The position numbers and the translations under genes were made by a program. DNA of 64,000 nucleotides from Cymbidium sinense (Eukaryota > Streptophyta > Magnoliopsida > Asparagales > Orchidaceae), in NCBI GenBank assembly GCA_021442155.1, contig CM038228.1:15107179-15171178 (forward strand), in the 5' to 3' direction. The notes beneath the pieces were generated by a model, which saw only the letters and a program-made list of their open reading frames with translations, had not been told where the DNA came from and made no database searches. Positions 11,826 to 23,792 of this stretch are shown piece after piece (position 1 is the stretch's first letter; every line of letters begins with the position of its first letter).

Positions 11826-14589
11826 CTAGAACCTTTGTGATAGTGTAAATGATGATAATTTGGATTGTTGACTTGATCGCTTCTTGCCTTTTAATTTCTT
11901 AGCTGTAACTTTGTGCTTGCCGAAATAATTTTGCCACTTATCCCTTCTAAAGGAATATTCTTTGTTCATCTTTTCCTTAAGAGATGGCGCATTCATCATC
12001 ATCTTGTTGCTTAGGATGCTCCCACCACTTGGAAAAGTCCGAGGTTTGTCATTACCTCTAATACTAATTTGGTATGGATTAGAATAACAGCTTCTTTCCC
12101 TTATCATCATTATACATTGTTGCTTTCCTTTATCCACATTATATATATCACGCTTTTCCATTTGAGCTATAGAAGTGGCATGAATTTCATTTCTTCTTGA
12201 GTACGAAGGTTTATTTCTCTTTTCTTTATCTCATAGACTTAGGACTTAGGGTGGTTCAACTTTTTTGAATTTAGCCACCCTATCGAGCAAGTCCGAATAT
12301 TGCAATGTGCCATGCATAAAATGGTGCCATTTTATCATCCATATTGCCCATTAATTGGATGCATGTTCTTCTTCCAATTGTTGCTCGCACTTCATACTTG
12401 GTTGCTGACTTATGAATTTTGTCACTAACTCATCTTTCCTCCTTTTTAGCAAGTCAAGGTTAGCGATTGTGATTTTCTGTTTGCGAACCTCTTCATAAAT
12501 ATAGTCTCTAATTCAACAAATATTTTAAGAATCATTTGACAATTCTCATACCATTTGAAAGTTGAGGTAAAACTAAAAATTAATTGAAAAAACAATGCAT
12601 CGTTCCCTCTGTGTTACCACAAGTAGCTTAAATTGGGCTAGATGTTGCTTTGGATTACCAAGCGAAAGTATTAAATTTTAGCGAGTAACCTTTTTGGGTG
12701 ACACTTGATCATATTCAATTTGGGTAAGGCGACCACTCACCAACTTTTCACCCTCTATGACTACCTTTATCTTTTCATTGATTATTATTTCTAGTGATTG
12801 TTCCGTTCAGGTGCTAATTTTGAATTGTCGGTTGGAGGTAGTGGGTTAACTATTTTCCACTTCATGTAGCATGTATACTATAGGAGCTTGAGGTACCACG
12901 GTGGTGGTATAGAAGTTGTATTATTAGTACTGTTGATTAGCGATACAGTCTTGCACTTGATGTGATATTCTTCGCAATCTCCATCATGATGTTCATTTGT
13001 ACCATCAATATCATTCATTTTGTACCAGATGTGCAATCTCCTTGTCTTTGACCTCCATTTGATGCATTTCTCTTTGCTCTCTAGATAGTGCCAATCAATC
13101 TGAGCTTCTTCTTCTTCTTCTTCTATTTCTTATTGTTGTTCTACGCTTTCTCATTTTAGGGGAAGAACTTGATTCTTCTCCTTGTGCATTTGAGAGACAA
13201 TTATTGTTGGGGACACATGATGTTGAGTATAAAAGCGTGTACAGTGATCATTTCTGGTTCAACCATATAGACTTTGACACCCATGATCTCTTTCTCATTT
13301 TGGTCTTCTTCTTCTTCATCTTCGAAAGATCAAGATCCATCCTCTATTTCTTGAAGACTCTTCTTCATAAATGTCAAATTGAGTTCAGTTCCACAGTTGC
13401 GTTCTGATGGTGCGAGTTCATCTATATCTTTTACCATATAGACAACTTCCACATTCATAGTGTCCTCTTCATTATTTTCTTCTTGCAATTTTTTTGATCG
13501 ACGTTTCCTGGATCTCTAGTTCAATGTGCGAACAAACACTTCTATTAAAGGACCGATCAAAGTCGCTTCTCTTGTAGGGTGAATTCGATGATGGGATCCC
13601 ATAGAAGATTCTCCAGGTGTCGATCATCATGTCTTTCATCAATTATATCCCTTCTTTTGGGTATCCACTTCTGATGAGTTAATTTTGAGGTAGATTTTTG
13701 AGTATATGTATCAGATGTCACACCTCTTTCATTCTTCGGGGTTTCATTATGGGGCCTTGGCCTCCATATCTACTTTCCTTTTGTGGGACCTTTCGGTGAT
13801 TCTTGGACAGGTCCAAGTGTCGCTCGATGCTCACCATGCGCTATCTTGGGTCTTGACTGGTACCACAGAGAGATGACAACTTTCTTGGTGGAGCTTGTAT
13901 TTTCCATCACCAATCAAATCTTCTTTTCATTAGGCCTTTGTCCTTGGCTACTTTGAGAACTTTATGTATCCTGGTAGATAGTGTTTCAGGCTATCTTCTC
14001 TGTAGTGGTGGAGCTTGATGTGGTTGGTTCTTCCAAAAAGATTGCTTTACTTCACCAGTAGAGCTATTCCTTTTTACCCACTTTAGGTTGTCAAAGTTGT
14101 TGTGGGTAAGGATACTCGCTTCTAGCGGTAGTATCGCTTGTTCGTTAGGTCATTCAAAGGGGATCTGCTGAGCCTTCAGCTCAGTGTTTCTCTTTCTTCT
14201 CTGTCTTCTAGTTAATTTGCTCCATGATGAGAAACCTTCATGATCATGCTTTTGGTACAAAGGTTCAAGCATTGTACCATGAGAATTAAAGACAATTTGC
14301 CCACTTGGTTCTTTTCATCACAGAGCTTGACCTATTTTTGAAAACGAAGTTCTCTATAGAACTCCTTGATAGTGGTTGGTTGTTGAACGGTTGGCTGCAT
14401 AGCTGGAGCTTGATAACTTGAGTCTTCCAACATGGCCTCGAATGTACCACGGTGGTACTTAGGAGTTGCTACGATAGTTGAAATTCAAGCTACCAAATTG
14501 AATGGTAGCCGACATCTCCTATGTTGATGATGGCATAGTAGATGTTCACCCGCACCTAGCATGGTGAAAGGAGTGCTTTGTTGATCCAT
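11826..14589 (-). pseudogene. Gypsy gag remnant
   Basis: A likely start is the ATG at 14589 (MDQQSTPFTMLGAGEHLL), just inside the 5' LTR; the frame then breaks. Around 12520-12350 the minus strand reads EVRKQKITIANLDLLKRRKDE followed by VTKFIS, with RW in a shifted frame. This resembles the capsid-domain end of plant gypsy Gag, where a multi-residue R-rich patch precedes 'FI.RW'. The open stretch 12161-11826 (NAPSLKEKMNKEYSFRRDK) is the nucleocapsid-side part. Gag packages element RNA in intact relatives. A further open stretch at 11479-11180 lies between gag and protease and is acidic, with no motif I recognise. Confidence 0.6.
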
Positions 14590-16397
14590 TACGCAAGATG
14601 GGGATTAGTAATTAGCAATTATTATTTCACCCCATACTTTCAAGATGCAAAAACTATAGAAATAAAATAATGGTGTAATAAAGATATACTCTAATGATTC
14701 ATTCTACATAGAGCCTCATTGAATTTATTACACACTTAAATCACCATTTTTTTATTTTGAATTTTCAAAATTTTATTGCTACTATTGCACATATATGACT
14801 AGCCAAAGATAGAAAGAGAATCTTATCCCAGTAGTGGTAGAAATCTGTGGGCTCCAAAATTTTCCACCTCTCTACAAATATTGAATTGAAGAGAGTGATT
14901 TGAAAGTGTCGGTAATTTTCAAAGATGGAATAGTAGATAAGACACTTGCAGATTTCACCTCATTTGTGAGGACTTTAGATTGGTTCTAGGTTTCTATAGT
15001 GCAAGCCTCATAGTTAATTATCCCTCCCAATAAGTGAGAGAACTTTGATTAAGTAGTTAGATCAATGTAGCATAGTAGCGACATGTGGAGTTTCATTTAG
15101 ATTATGAAATCATTTTAAACGGATGGTTGGGGAATGATGGCGTGCTGCGATCTAGATCCCATGGTTTCATCAGGGGTCATGGTCCCTAGTCTACTTAGTC
15201 AGAGGTGGTCAACAACAAGGATCCTTACATCTAACACATGGGTTATCATCCAAGAAATCCTTGTAGCAGGTGGTGTTTGTCAAGATAAACTTAAGTCCAC
15301 CTTAGGCGAGGGTTGTTTGCCTATCAAGTATACCCATGATTCACAACTCAAAGGCGAGCCATTGAGCATCACATCTGGTCATGTAATAATAATGGAATGG
15401 CCGGCCAAACCACCGTCGAGGACTGGTCGTGCACTTCATCTATGAAACTCTTGGCCAAGCTGAGTGGGAAGGGCCCACATCTTGATGATTGAGAGTGAAT
15501 ATAGAACACTTGATTTGACATTGCTCCTTTGAGCTAGAGTTTTCTTAATTTGTCATAAATAATTGCGGAAGGTGAATAGATTGAGTTTCTTTTTTTTAAG
15601 ATAGATTTTCCATTTAAGTGATTTTAGATTGCTACTTAATTTAATTTGAAAAATTGATTAACTTGAATATATTTAAGAGCTTTAGCTTCAACAGAATTAG
15701 ATCTTATCACGATAAATCAATTTCTCATATTTCACGATTTGAAACTCTTATTATAGTTTTAGGTTTTTAACGACGTCCTAAGACTAAACAGAAGCAATTC
15801 GCATCCTCGGACACTTGACTTTAAACATTCAGCATAGTGTTAGGGCACATGCGGGTGTATTTAAGACTTTAGGTAATTTTATTTCTGAATTATGAGATTG
15901 ATTTTGTATTTTTATTTAATTTCAATTTTAATGTGACCTTTTCATTAAAATTTGCTTAAAATCTCATGTCCAGCACATGTATTTATAGCTTTAAATTTTA
16001 CCTAATTAGTGATTTCATTGATTTTAAAATCATAATTTAGAATGAAGTTCTTAAATTTTGTATTGAAGGAAAGCTCTTTTATTCATTGATTTAGTTTAGT
16101 GTCACCTTGCTTGTATAAAATTAATTGATGTTTGATGAATTGAATATAAAGATATCTTGCAATTATCCAATTTATTCAGTGAAAGTTTTAACAAGCTTTG
16201 CACTTGGACAAGTATTTTACTTTAAAATATATGTAAGCACTCATTCTCTTTGTTAATCTCTACATGTATTTCAAGATATCTAGATCAAGAAAATGATTGC
16301 CTTATCATATGCATGAATATTTATTCTTTTAAAATGCTATGTGAATTTTAAAATATATAGTTTTTCAAGAATATTTGCTTGATATCACATTTAAGCT

Positions 16398-16401
<4 letters not shown>

Positions 16402-16485
<84 letters not shown>
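16402..16485. repeat. (AT)n microsatellite inside the LTR
   Basis: About 84 bases of pure alternating AT, expanded relative to the matching site in the other LTR (5221-5251). Confidence 0.95.
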
Positions 16486-16487
<2 letters not shown>

Positions 16488-17750
16488 ATGCCAATGTGAA
16501 CATATCTCATAGTTATGAAATTCATCATTATATTTAAAAGTTTGCACAATTTGGCGAGTGAATGAAACTACTAATCACTTAAACATGTAATCAATTTCTT
16601 TTGAAGTTTGTTACATGCTTGTTGTTGAACTTTCAACTTCATTATATTTCTTTAAACTTCTCTTTTTTTTTTATCTGCTTTTAATTCATTGTGATGATGA
16701 ACTCTATTTAAATTATATTTAAAGATGCATGTTTATGTATATCATTGATTCTCTTAATGAGCTATTGAATTGAACATAATCTCATTTAATACGATATGAA
16801 TTATCATCATTTATTATTTTCTGATTTAGTGTATTTTACTTAACACTTCTATTGCTCAAACACATATTATAACCTTTATTTTAAACCTTCATTAGAAAGG
16901 TTATGAAATATCATTGATAAGTTATATGATTGTGTTTTAAGCAAACTATCAGACTTTATAAGCCTTCATTTCTTTTATGCATTTATAACTTCACATTTGT
17001 TATGCTCAAAATTTCGATTGAAGTCTTTTATTTAAATTTCATTTAGACTCTTTGATTATCTTTTTTTATTTTATTTTCTAAGTCTAAAGTTGAGAATTTT
17101 GACCTCTCTGTCATCCTGTAGAGCATCAGTGTTTGGCTTTCTTGTGCATGCCCTCATGGCGTAGTGAGTGGTATCTTCACACAGCCTCTTCACACCCACT
17201 ATCATGAGCATTAGCGGTCTTGAAATCTAGAAAGAAAAATGCAATGTGTATTCATTTCATTTTAAGTCTGAAATTAGACAAAATTTCGATTTTGTTTAGG
17301 AGCAACATCTAACGGATGTTGGCTTTTGAGCGCCCTCATAGCGTGTGCGGTGTCTTATGACAGAGAATGATCTTTATCGGAGGGAGTCCTAACCCTCTCT
17401 TTTTTTTTTTTTGGAGGAGGAAAACCTTCTTGAATTAGGGCAAGAAAGGAAAAAAAAAATGAGGGAGAAGAGTTCTTGTTGTTTGAGAAGGAGAAATTAC
17501 CCTGCGTGGGAATAGTTGGAGGCTCTAGGCTCGTTGACAAAGGGAGGAAGCGTGGAGCGTCGGCTTCATGAAGGGAATTTTCCGGCGTAATCTGAGGGAA
17601 AGGGGAGATGTTAATGAAGAAGCGTGAAGGGGTCGAGGTTGAGAAATAAAATTGTCGGTTGATCACTTTTGGGCAAGGATTAGATTTAGGTTTTTTCTAA
17701 ATTGATTAATCATCTTTAATGTGAAATTTAGGCCGATAAAATCACATGAT

Positions 17751-17752
<2 letters not shown>

Positions 17753-17784
<32 letters not shown>
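17753..17784. repeat. (AT)n microsatellite inside the LTR
   Basis: About 32 bases of alternating AT, the counterpart of 6604-6674. Confidence 0.9.
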
Positions 17785-17787
<3 letters not shown>

Positions 17788-18485
17788 CAAACGTATTTTA
17801 TATCATCGATTGTTTTGGTCTATCAAATTGGGTTAATTTAGCTCAATAATAAATGCGGCTTTTCGACATTTCGACACCACACTTGTCCGAATTGAGTGCG
17901 AATAGTCTTACGATAATTTCAATATTTTGAAATAGCGAATCAATTTATGAGCAGGTTTGGTTTGTGTCCTTTGACCTCGATATGCATGCGTGTGCATTGA
18001 TGACTCGCGCTTGATCGATTGATCATGTTGCAGATATTTAAATTGACCAGTTTTGATGTTCAAATGGCGACAAAGTTGTTTTGTCGAAGGTCATTTGGGT
18101 TGATTTTGGCCTAGGTGTATTTAACTCAATTTGTGCACTCGATCATTTTGACATTTTATGCATTTCGTAATTGAGCGTTCATTTGATAGTTTTTTGATGT
18201 TTTGAAGCTAACAGCATGATTTCGGAGGTCATTTGGTCATCGTAGCTTCACGATATGCATGTCAACATATTGATAGCTCGAGCGCTTAATCGATTGACCG
18301 TTAGATTTTTGTATATTTCGATCAATTTTGATGTTACAATGCGATAAAGTCCGTTCATCGATGGAGATTGTTTGATAATTTTTAATGATGTCGGTGCATT
18401 TTGAGCCTCGGTTTGAGTATTTGTCTCAGTCCGTCAGTGACTTGTAGACTTGACTTGACTTATGACACATATGTGGAGGTCAACA

Positions 18486-18490
18486 GTGGG
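18486..18490. repeat. Target-site duplication GTGGG (right)
   Basis: Second copy of the 5-bp duplication that frames the gypsy element; see 3625-3629. Confidence 0.85.
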
Positions 18491-20169
18491 GTGTTAAATC
18501 CAATCTCTACATATACATGCTTGGGATTATATGGTTTATTTGGCTAATATATCTATTTTTTGTAGGTTTTAGTTAGTTTTTCCTTTTTTCTATTTTCATG
18601 TAATTTTATTAATTTTTAATGATTGTTATGGGGTATTGATGAACATTGGTCATAAGATTTATATATCAATATGAAATTTGAGCACATTCCAACCAAAAGA
18701 AAAGAAAGAATAAGAATAAAAAATAAAGAAGAAATAAAGAATAAGACCCCATATGAATTATTTTTTATTATATTTAATTATTTGTAATCCGGTTATATAA
18801 GTGTGAGTGCCCAATTTATTTTTTTAGGTTTGTCTGGAGCCACCACAAATGACATCTCTTATTCTTCTTAATAAATTGATTGATGTTTGTTTTGCATTAA
18901 GATGACATCTTTTCAGTTTATTCTTTGATGTATAATGATGATTGCTCTTGGAAAATAAATTTTATCCAATAATCAATTCAAACTAAAAATAAAATAACTC
19001 ATAACCTCACACCTAAAGCTGTTATAAATCAAAATAAAGACTTATCAATCCCCTTGATATATTGTATTACTTTTCTCACATCATAAAAAAATATATTCAC
19101 TCTTGATGATTTCCACCTTGAAGATATGGTTTGACCTTTAGCCATGGTGGAAATACTCATTATCTTTGATTTTGGCTCAATCATCTTAGACATATGAATC
19201 TAAAGTTTGTGTCAAATTGATTGTCCAAAATGAAAATAAAATAGACAAAATTTGTAATAGATTTAAGTCATTAAATCATGTACATGATCTAGTCTTAGGG
19301 GTGTGTTTGGACTTAGTCTCTTTCTAAATAAATATATATATCTTGCAAAATCATATGACTTTACATGTTTTAAAATCGAGGAGTTAGTTGATAGCTACCC
19401 AGGTTGTAAGTCATTGTTTATCCTCTCTTATGGAGGTAAACCAAATACTTATTTCTAGATTTAGGTCATGCGCTCACCAAAGCTTAGATTTGGTTAGGTT
19501 TTCTTCCCTTTTATGTATAACATAAATCCTCATCTTCATTTCATGACCTGTATCATGAAATTGTAAGCTCTGATTTCTAATAAAAATTTAATTCAAATAA
19601 ATTAATTAATTTAATTTCAAAAAAGTAAAGCCCAACGATAATAGTTTGTGATCTTATTGCTTCCTAGTATCAAGCATCCCCTACTTATCTTCATTTCTTC
19701 ATAAGAACACCTCTTGATTGATCTCACTTGACTTTTCTAAAAATAAACCAATCGATTGATAGCTCTACCTTTCGAAATCTTTGGAGACAATGATCATTTA
19801 CCTTAATCGAGTGTATTTCTAAGAAATCTTGTATGATAATTAACTGTGGGTTTCTATGAAACTTAACTAACTCGGTTAAAATAAACCACATTTACTTTTT
19901 CATGTAAAGTAGGAGAAGAATCTCGTATTTCAGAACACATAGTCCTTAGGTCCTTTTTATTAAGGATAGCATTGTAGAGTGGTGATATCATTGAGATATT
20001 TCTTTCTCATGATCATGTAGAACATCTACTGCTGGTGTCCCAACAAGTGTTTATATTTCTATTTTCATTTATCTCTTTCAAAAAAAAAAAAAAAGAAATA
20101 GACAAAGGCAGAAAGAATAATTTTTACCACAACTATCAAATTAAATTTATATGAGATGTTTATCATGAT
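18491..20169. other. Unclassified AT-rich spacer, no gene
   Basis: I see no open frame of note, no LTR pair and no recognisable protein. A purine-rich AAGAAATAAAGAATAAG-type run lies near 18700. The sequence directly after 18490 is the continuation of the insertion target whose left part ends at 3629. Confidence 0.5.
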
Positions 20170-20760
20170 ATGCTATCTACAAATAAAAGTAATTGTCTAC
20201 ATGCAATGACATGTTTAACACTATATTTAAATTTATGTCGCTTACATGCATCACAAAATATAATAATTCAATAATATATATGTATATATATAATAACATA
20301 TATGTTATTAATATATATATATGTATATATAAATATACAAATACATATATATACATATATATATATATGTTATATATACATATATATATATGTATTAATA
20401 TACATAAAATATATATATATATATATATGTATATGTACATATATATAATAATAATATTAATATGTATAAAATATAAAAAAAATTATAATATTATCTTATA
20501 TAATCAAAATATTCTCATTAATAGTTTTTAACATAATATTAATAAGAGAACCCTAATATAAAACATGCTTATATATAATTATAAATATATTATGTTTTTT
20601 AATTTTTGTTTTTTTTAATATTTATGTATTTTTCAATTTTTTATATAATTTATTATTAATATTAATAATAATATTTTTATATATGTATTTTTATATTTTA
20701 TATATATAAAATAATATAATATATAATATAAAAAAATTTTAAATTATTATTAAAATAAAT
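20170..20760. repeat. AT-rich low-complexity block
   Basis: Mostly interrupted (TA)n, (TATG)n and poly-A/T motifs, including a run at about 20410-20430. Open frames on both strands here (20177-20440 minus, 20193-20531 plus) are translations of the dinucleotide repeat, rich in I and Y, and are not genes. Confidence 0.85.
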
Positions 20761-20938
20761 TCAATTTTTATCTTTGAGCTCAAAATATTAATATTATTTT
20801 AAAACAAGTTTAATTTAAAAAGCTCAATATTATATCATAATGAGGCTAACATGCAGTGCATCGTATTAAATTAAAGCTTGGGCAGCCACCGTTCAAATCT
20901 CATTAAGTGTCTTTATTGAAATTTTGGGAATACAATAA

Positions 20939-21311
20939 GAGTTTGTTTGGGTCAATTTTATTTTGTATTTTTATATTTTGTTTTATTCTATTAAATATAC
21001 TAATTTGATAAAAAAAATTTTAATATTTTTTATTTTGAAAATAAATTAAATTATTTTTAAAAATACTTAAAATAATCTTTAAATATTTTAAGTATTTAAA
21101 AAAAATATTATCACAATAGATTGTTATTGCCACTGTCATTATTGATGCTAGCCGTTGCTAGCCACAATCATAATTGTCATGATGATAATCATCACTACAT
21201 AAAAATTAATTATATGTTTTTAAAAATTATCAAATATGTTATTTGTAAACTAAAATATAAATAAAGTTAAATTAATATAAAAATAAATAATAAAAGTGAT
21301 CTTAAATGTCC
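20939..21311. mobile_element. Tourist/Harbinger-like MITE (degenerate, AT-rich family)
   Basis: A left terminus GAGTTTGTTTGGGTCA follows TAA. The right end, read on the minus strand, is GGACATTTAAGATCAC, close to the right terminus of the MITE at 23533. The interior is AT-rich apart from a short mixed-sequence centre near 21120-21200. The right-hand TAA is displaced by two bases. MITEs of this type are non-autonomous and are moved by PIF/Harbinger transposases. Confidence 0.5.
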
Positions 21312-21471
21312 TTTAAAATGAGTTTAAAAACTTAGCCAACACTCGGCTAATAAACAATCCATGACCTTTATATCCTCTAAGTCTAATCGGTCAAATTCAG
21401 CTATTATAATATCGAGAATCAAACACAACTTATTTATGCGAATGGATAAAACATCAATTAGTATCAAGAGT

Positions 21472-21620
21472 AGGGGTATAAATAAATTGAGTTAATCTTG
21501 AGTCATAAGAATTTGAATTCAACTCATCAGTTGAAATGAGGCACAAACTCAAGTTTGAGCTCGAGTGAAGTTCATACGCATCGGCTTATTATTAGGCTCG
21601 AGAATTTGATAAGCTTTAGG
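21472..21620 (+). mobile_element. hAT-like MITE fragment
   Basis: It starts TAGGGGTATAAATAAATTGAG, nearly the same as the terminus of the hAT-type MITE at 37675 (TAGGGGTGTAAACGAGTCGAG). It continues with AAACTCAAGTTTGAGCTCGAG, a subterminal motif typical of that family. No matching right terminus is visible, so it is truncated or too decayed to bound. Confidence 0.45.
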
Positions 21621-22124
21621 TAAGGAATGAGAAACTGTGGCAAATTTTGATGGGAAATAGGGAAGTCAAGAAGATGAAATCAACAAAGTCGTCTAGAACT
21701 TTGTAGAGAGATGATGGTCTTTCTTCTGAAAAACAAAAATCTAATAAAAGTGTGCAGGCGAAAACTTGACTGTACATTTCTTGTCTTAACTTATTGGTTG
21801 TGGCTCTGTTTCATTCTCGGGTGTCCAAGTTTAAATTTTGGAAAATATACGGGTGTATAAATTTGTCATAAAATGACTCAAATATTAAAAAAAATAAAAA
21901 TAAAAAAAAACTGACTTTTGCTGGTACAAAATTCTTTGGCAAGTCTTTATTTTTTTGTCAATGGGTCCAAGTTTGACGAATATCTAAATAGTAGAACCGA
22001 GGAGAAGGCAACTATTAGCCAAATTCCAATAGTTACGTAGACTTGTAAGATGTCGGCACCATGTGGAAAAAAATTGGAGTTTAATAGATCTCATCTTTGG
22101 TCAAATTACTTGATTTGTTGTGTG

Positions 22125-22174
<50 letters not shown>

Positions 22175-22424
22175 CACAAATAAAAATAATATATTTCATA
22201 AATTATCTAGTCACATAAGTAGTATGATCATGCACATTTAGTTAATATTTGTTTCTGAATTCTATAATGGTGCTCATGTATTTATTTTTTTCACGAGTTA
22301 AAAATGTTTAGCCAAGCTTAATAATTATATACTCATTATCTTAGCATACTAATTATGTTTACATCATATTTATCTAAAGTCGTTTATTTGGTGATTTTAG
22401 TGTCTTATGTCTTAAAGCTTGTAT
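21621..22424. other. Spacer with a (CT)n run, no gene
   Basis: This is less repetitive-looking than its surroundings, but I find no coding region. The open frame 22050-22241 runs through the (CT)n repeat and is not supported. Confidence 0.45.
22126..22172. repeat. (TC)n microsatellite
   Basis: About 47 bases of pure alternating CT. Confidence 0.95.
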
Positions 22425-22870
22425 GATAGTTTATTTTTTCTATTGTGATAATTTATTTTAAACAATTTATAAGTTTATTATTAATTTATTTGTATTAGGA
22501 TAACTTTTTTTTTACTCTTACATTTTGTGTATTTAGCTAAGAGATTTAATAATTTTGCTTTCATATTTTATTTTATTATGATGGTTTTAGGTTAAATAAA
22601 ATTGTTATGTAGAACTTCAAAGTGTCTTGAGCACAACCAATAAATCTACATTCCTTTTACATTGTGCTAATTTACTTTATATTATTTATAAGCTTATTAG
22701 TAATTTATTTGGATTAGGATAATTTATTTTCTTGACTCTCTTATAGTTTGTGTATTTAGCTAATAGATTTAACAATATTGCTTTGATATTACATTTTTAT
22801 TATAATGATTTTAGGTTAAAAAAATTGTTATATCGAACTTTGATGTGTCTAGTGCACAACCAACTAATCC
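22425..22870. repeat. Two-copy tandem duplication, about 220 bp
   Basis: ATTGTG(A/C)TAATTTA recurs at 22442 and 22661, GTGTATTTAGCTAA recurs about 220 bases later, and TTTTAGGTTAAA near 22585 recurs near 22809. The copies differ by scattered substitutions and small indels, so the duplication is old. Confidence 0.75.
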
Positions 22871-23529
22871 AACTAATCTCCATTCCTTTTGGTGTACTAT
22901 TATTAATTTACACTGTCGAATACATTTAAGATCTGATACAAAAAATATATATTTAATGATTATATTGGAATCATAGAATATCTTATAAATAAACACATAA
23001 ATATTATTTTTTAATGCAATACTATTGTTTACATAATAAAATGGGGTATTACAAAGATACCAACTAAATACTTGAGTATCTTAAAAGTTGCAATGGATGA
23101 ATTTGCTTCTTGCAATGTATTTGGGGTTAGAATTTGCTAGTGATTGTGTGGAAAATGGATTATAAGAGAGGGCATCTAGTGGAGGAAGTTAGATATGTAA
23201 ATACATTAGAATTGTGCGGTGTGTATATAAATCTCCCTTTTTAGTATAATTTAAAAGTTTTAGTATTATATGTATAAATAATAAAATTTAAGTTATATAT
23301 ATATAATAAAATAATTTTAATTATTATTTCTAAGATTGTCCATTCAATCGGCTCACGAATTGTCAAACCAATAATTTTTTAACCCAAAAAACTGAATTTC
23401 TTAACGTTTAGCAAAGATCAAATCAATCTAAATTCAAAATTTATTTGATTTAGTTTATTCAGTTATAAAAAAATCATTCTTAACTTTATTAATAAGTTTT
23501 AAACCATCACACGCAAATAAGAAAAATAT
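22871..23529. other. AT-rich spacer, no gene
   Basis: No coding region or recognisable element is seen. A 61-codon open frame on the minus strand (22811-22996) partly overlaps the tandem duplication and has no support. Confidence 0.45.
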
Positions 23530-23532
23530 TAA

Positions 23533-23789
23533 GGGGCCGTTTGGGTTCACTTTTATTTTTTATTTTTTATTTTGAATTTTTTTATTTTTTTAATATTTTA
23601 TTTAAAAATAAAACTTATTTGATTTTAATTGTTGTTTTCAAAAAGAGTATTTTAAAAAAATAATATTATTTATTTTTTAAAATAAAAAATAAAACTACAT
23701 AAAAAATATTCTAAACAAATAAAGTTTTTTAAAAATAATATAAAAATAAAAATAAAAAATAGAAAACAAAATTGATCCCAAATAGTCCC
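23533..23789. mobile_element. Tourist/Harbinger-like MITE, 257 bp
   Basis: Termini GGGGCCGTTTGGGTTCA (left) and, on the minus strand, GGGACTATTTGGGATCA (right) form imperfect terminal inverted repeats. Each is flanked by TAA (23530-23532 and 23790-23792), the 3-bp duplication expected of PIF/Harbinger elements. The interior is almost pure A and T with poly-T/poly-A runs that pair as a long foldback. No coding capacity. Confidence 0.8.
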
Positions 23790-23792
23790 TAA

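Larger units (their letters stand above)
3630..18485 (-). mobile_element. Ty3/gypsy (Tat-like) LTR retrotransposon, minus strand, degenerate
   Basis: The element runs from TG at 3630 to CA at 18485, between identical GTGGG duplications. Two long direct repeats (3630-7483 and 14846-18485) are its LTRs. On the minus strand the order is 5' LTR, gag (about 14.6-11.8 kb), protease (about 10.7-10.45 kb), RT and RNase H (9.29-8.35 kb), polypurine tract (7484-7492), 3' LTR. The RT signature resembling DLNKACPKDD places it near the Tat lineage. No integrase was found: only about 0.85 kb separates RNase H from the polypurine tract. Every domain carries frameshifts and stops, so it is non-autonomous. 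I could not recognise a standard primer-binding site next to the 5' LTR. Confidence 0.88.
14846..18485 (-). repeat. 5' LTR of the minus-strand gypsy element (about 3.64 kb)
   Basis: Direct repeat of 3630-7483, slightly shorter because of many small deletions. The outer end reads GAGGTCAACA followed by the duplicated GTGGG, so on the minus strand the LTR starts with TGTTGACCTCC. The inner boundary near 14846 (TGTGGGCTCC) is less certain. It contains (AT)n runs at 16402-16485 and 17753-17784. Short open frames inside it (16365-16547 and 17355-17666, minus) are low-complexity and not genes. Confidence 0.85.

Noticed and set aside
20177..20531. Overlapping open frames of 87 and 112 codons on opposite strands
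   Set aside because: They are translations of (TA)n and (TATG)n repeats, made of I, Y and M.
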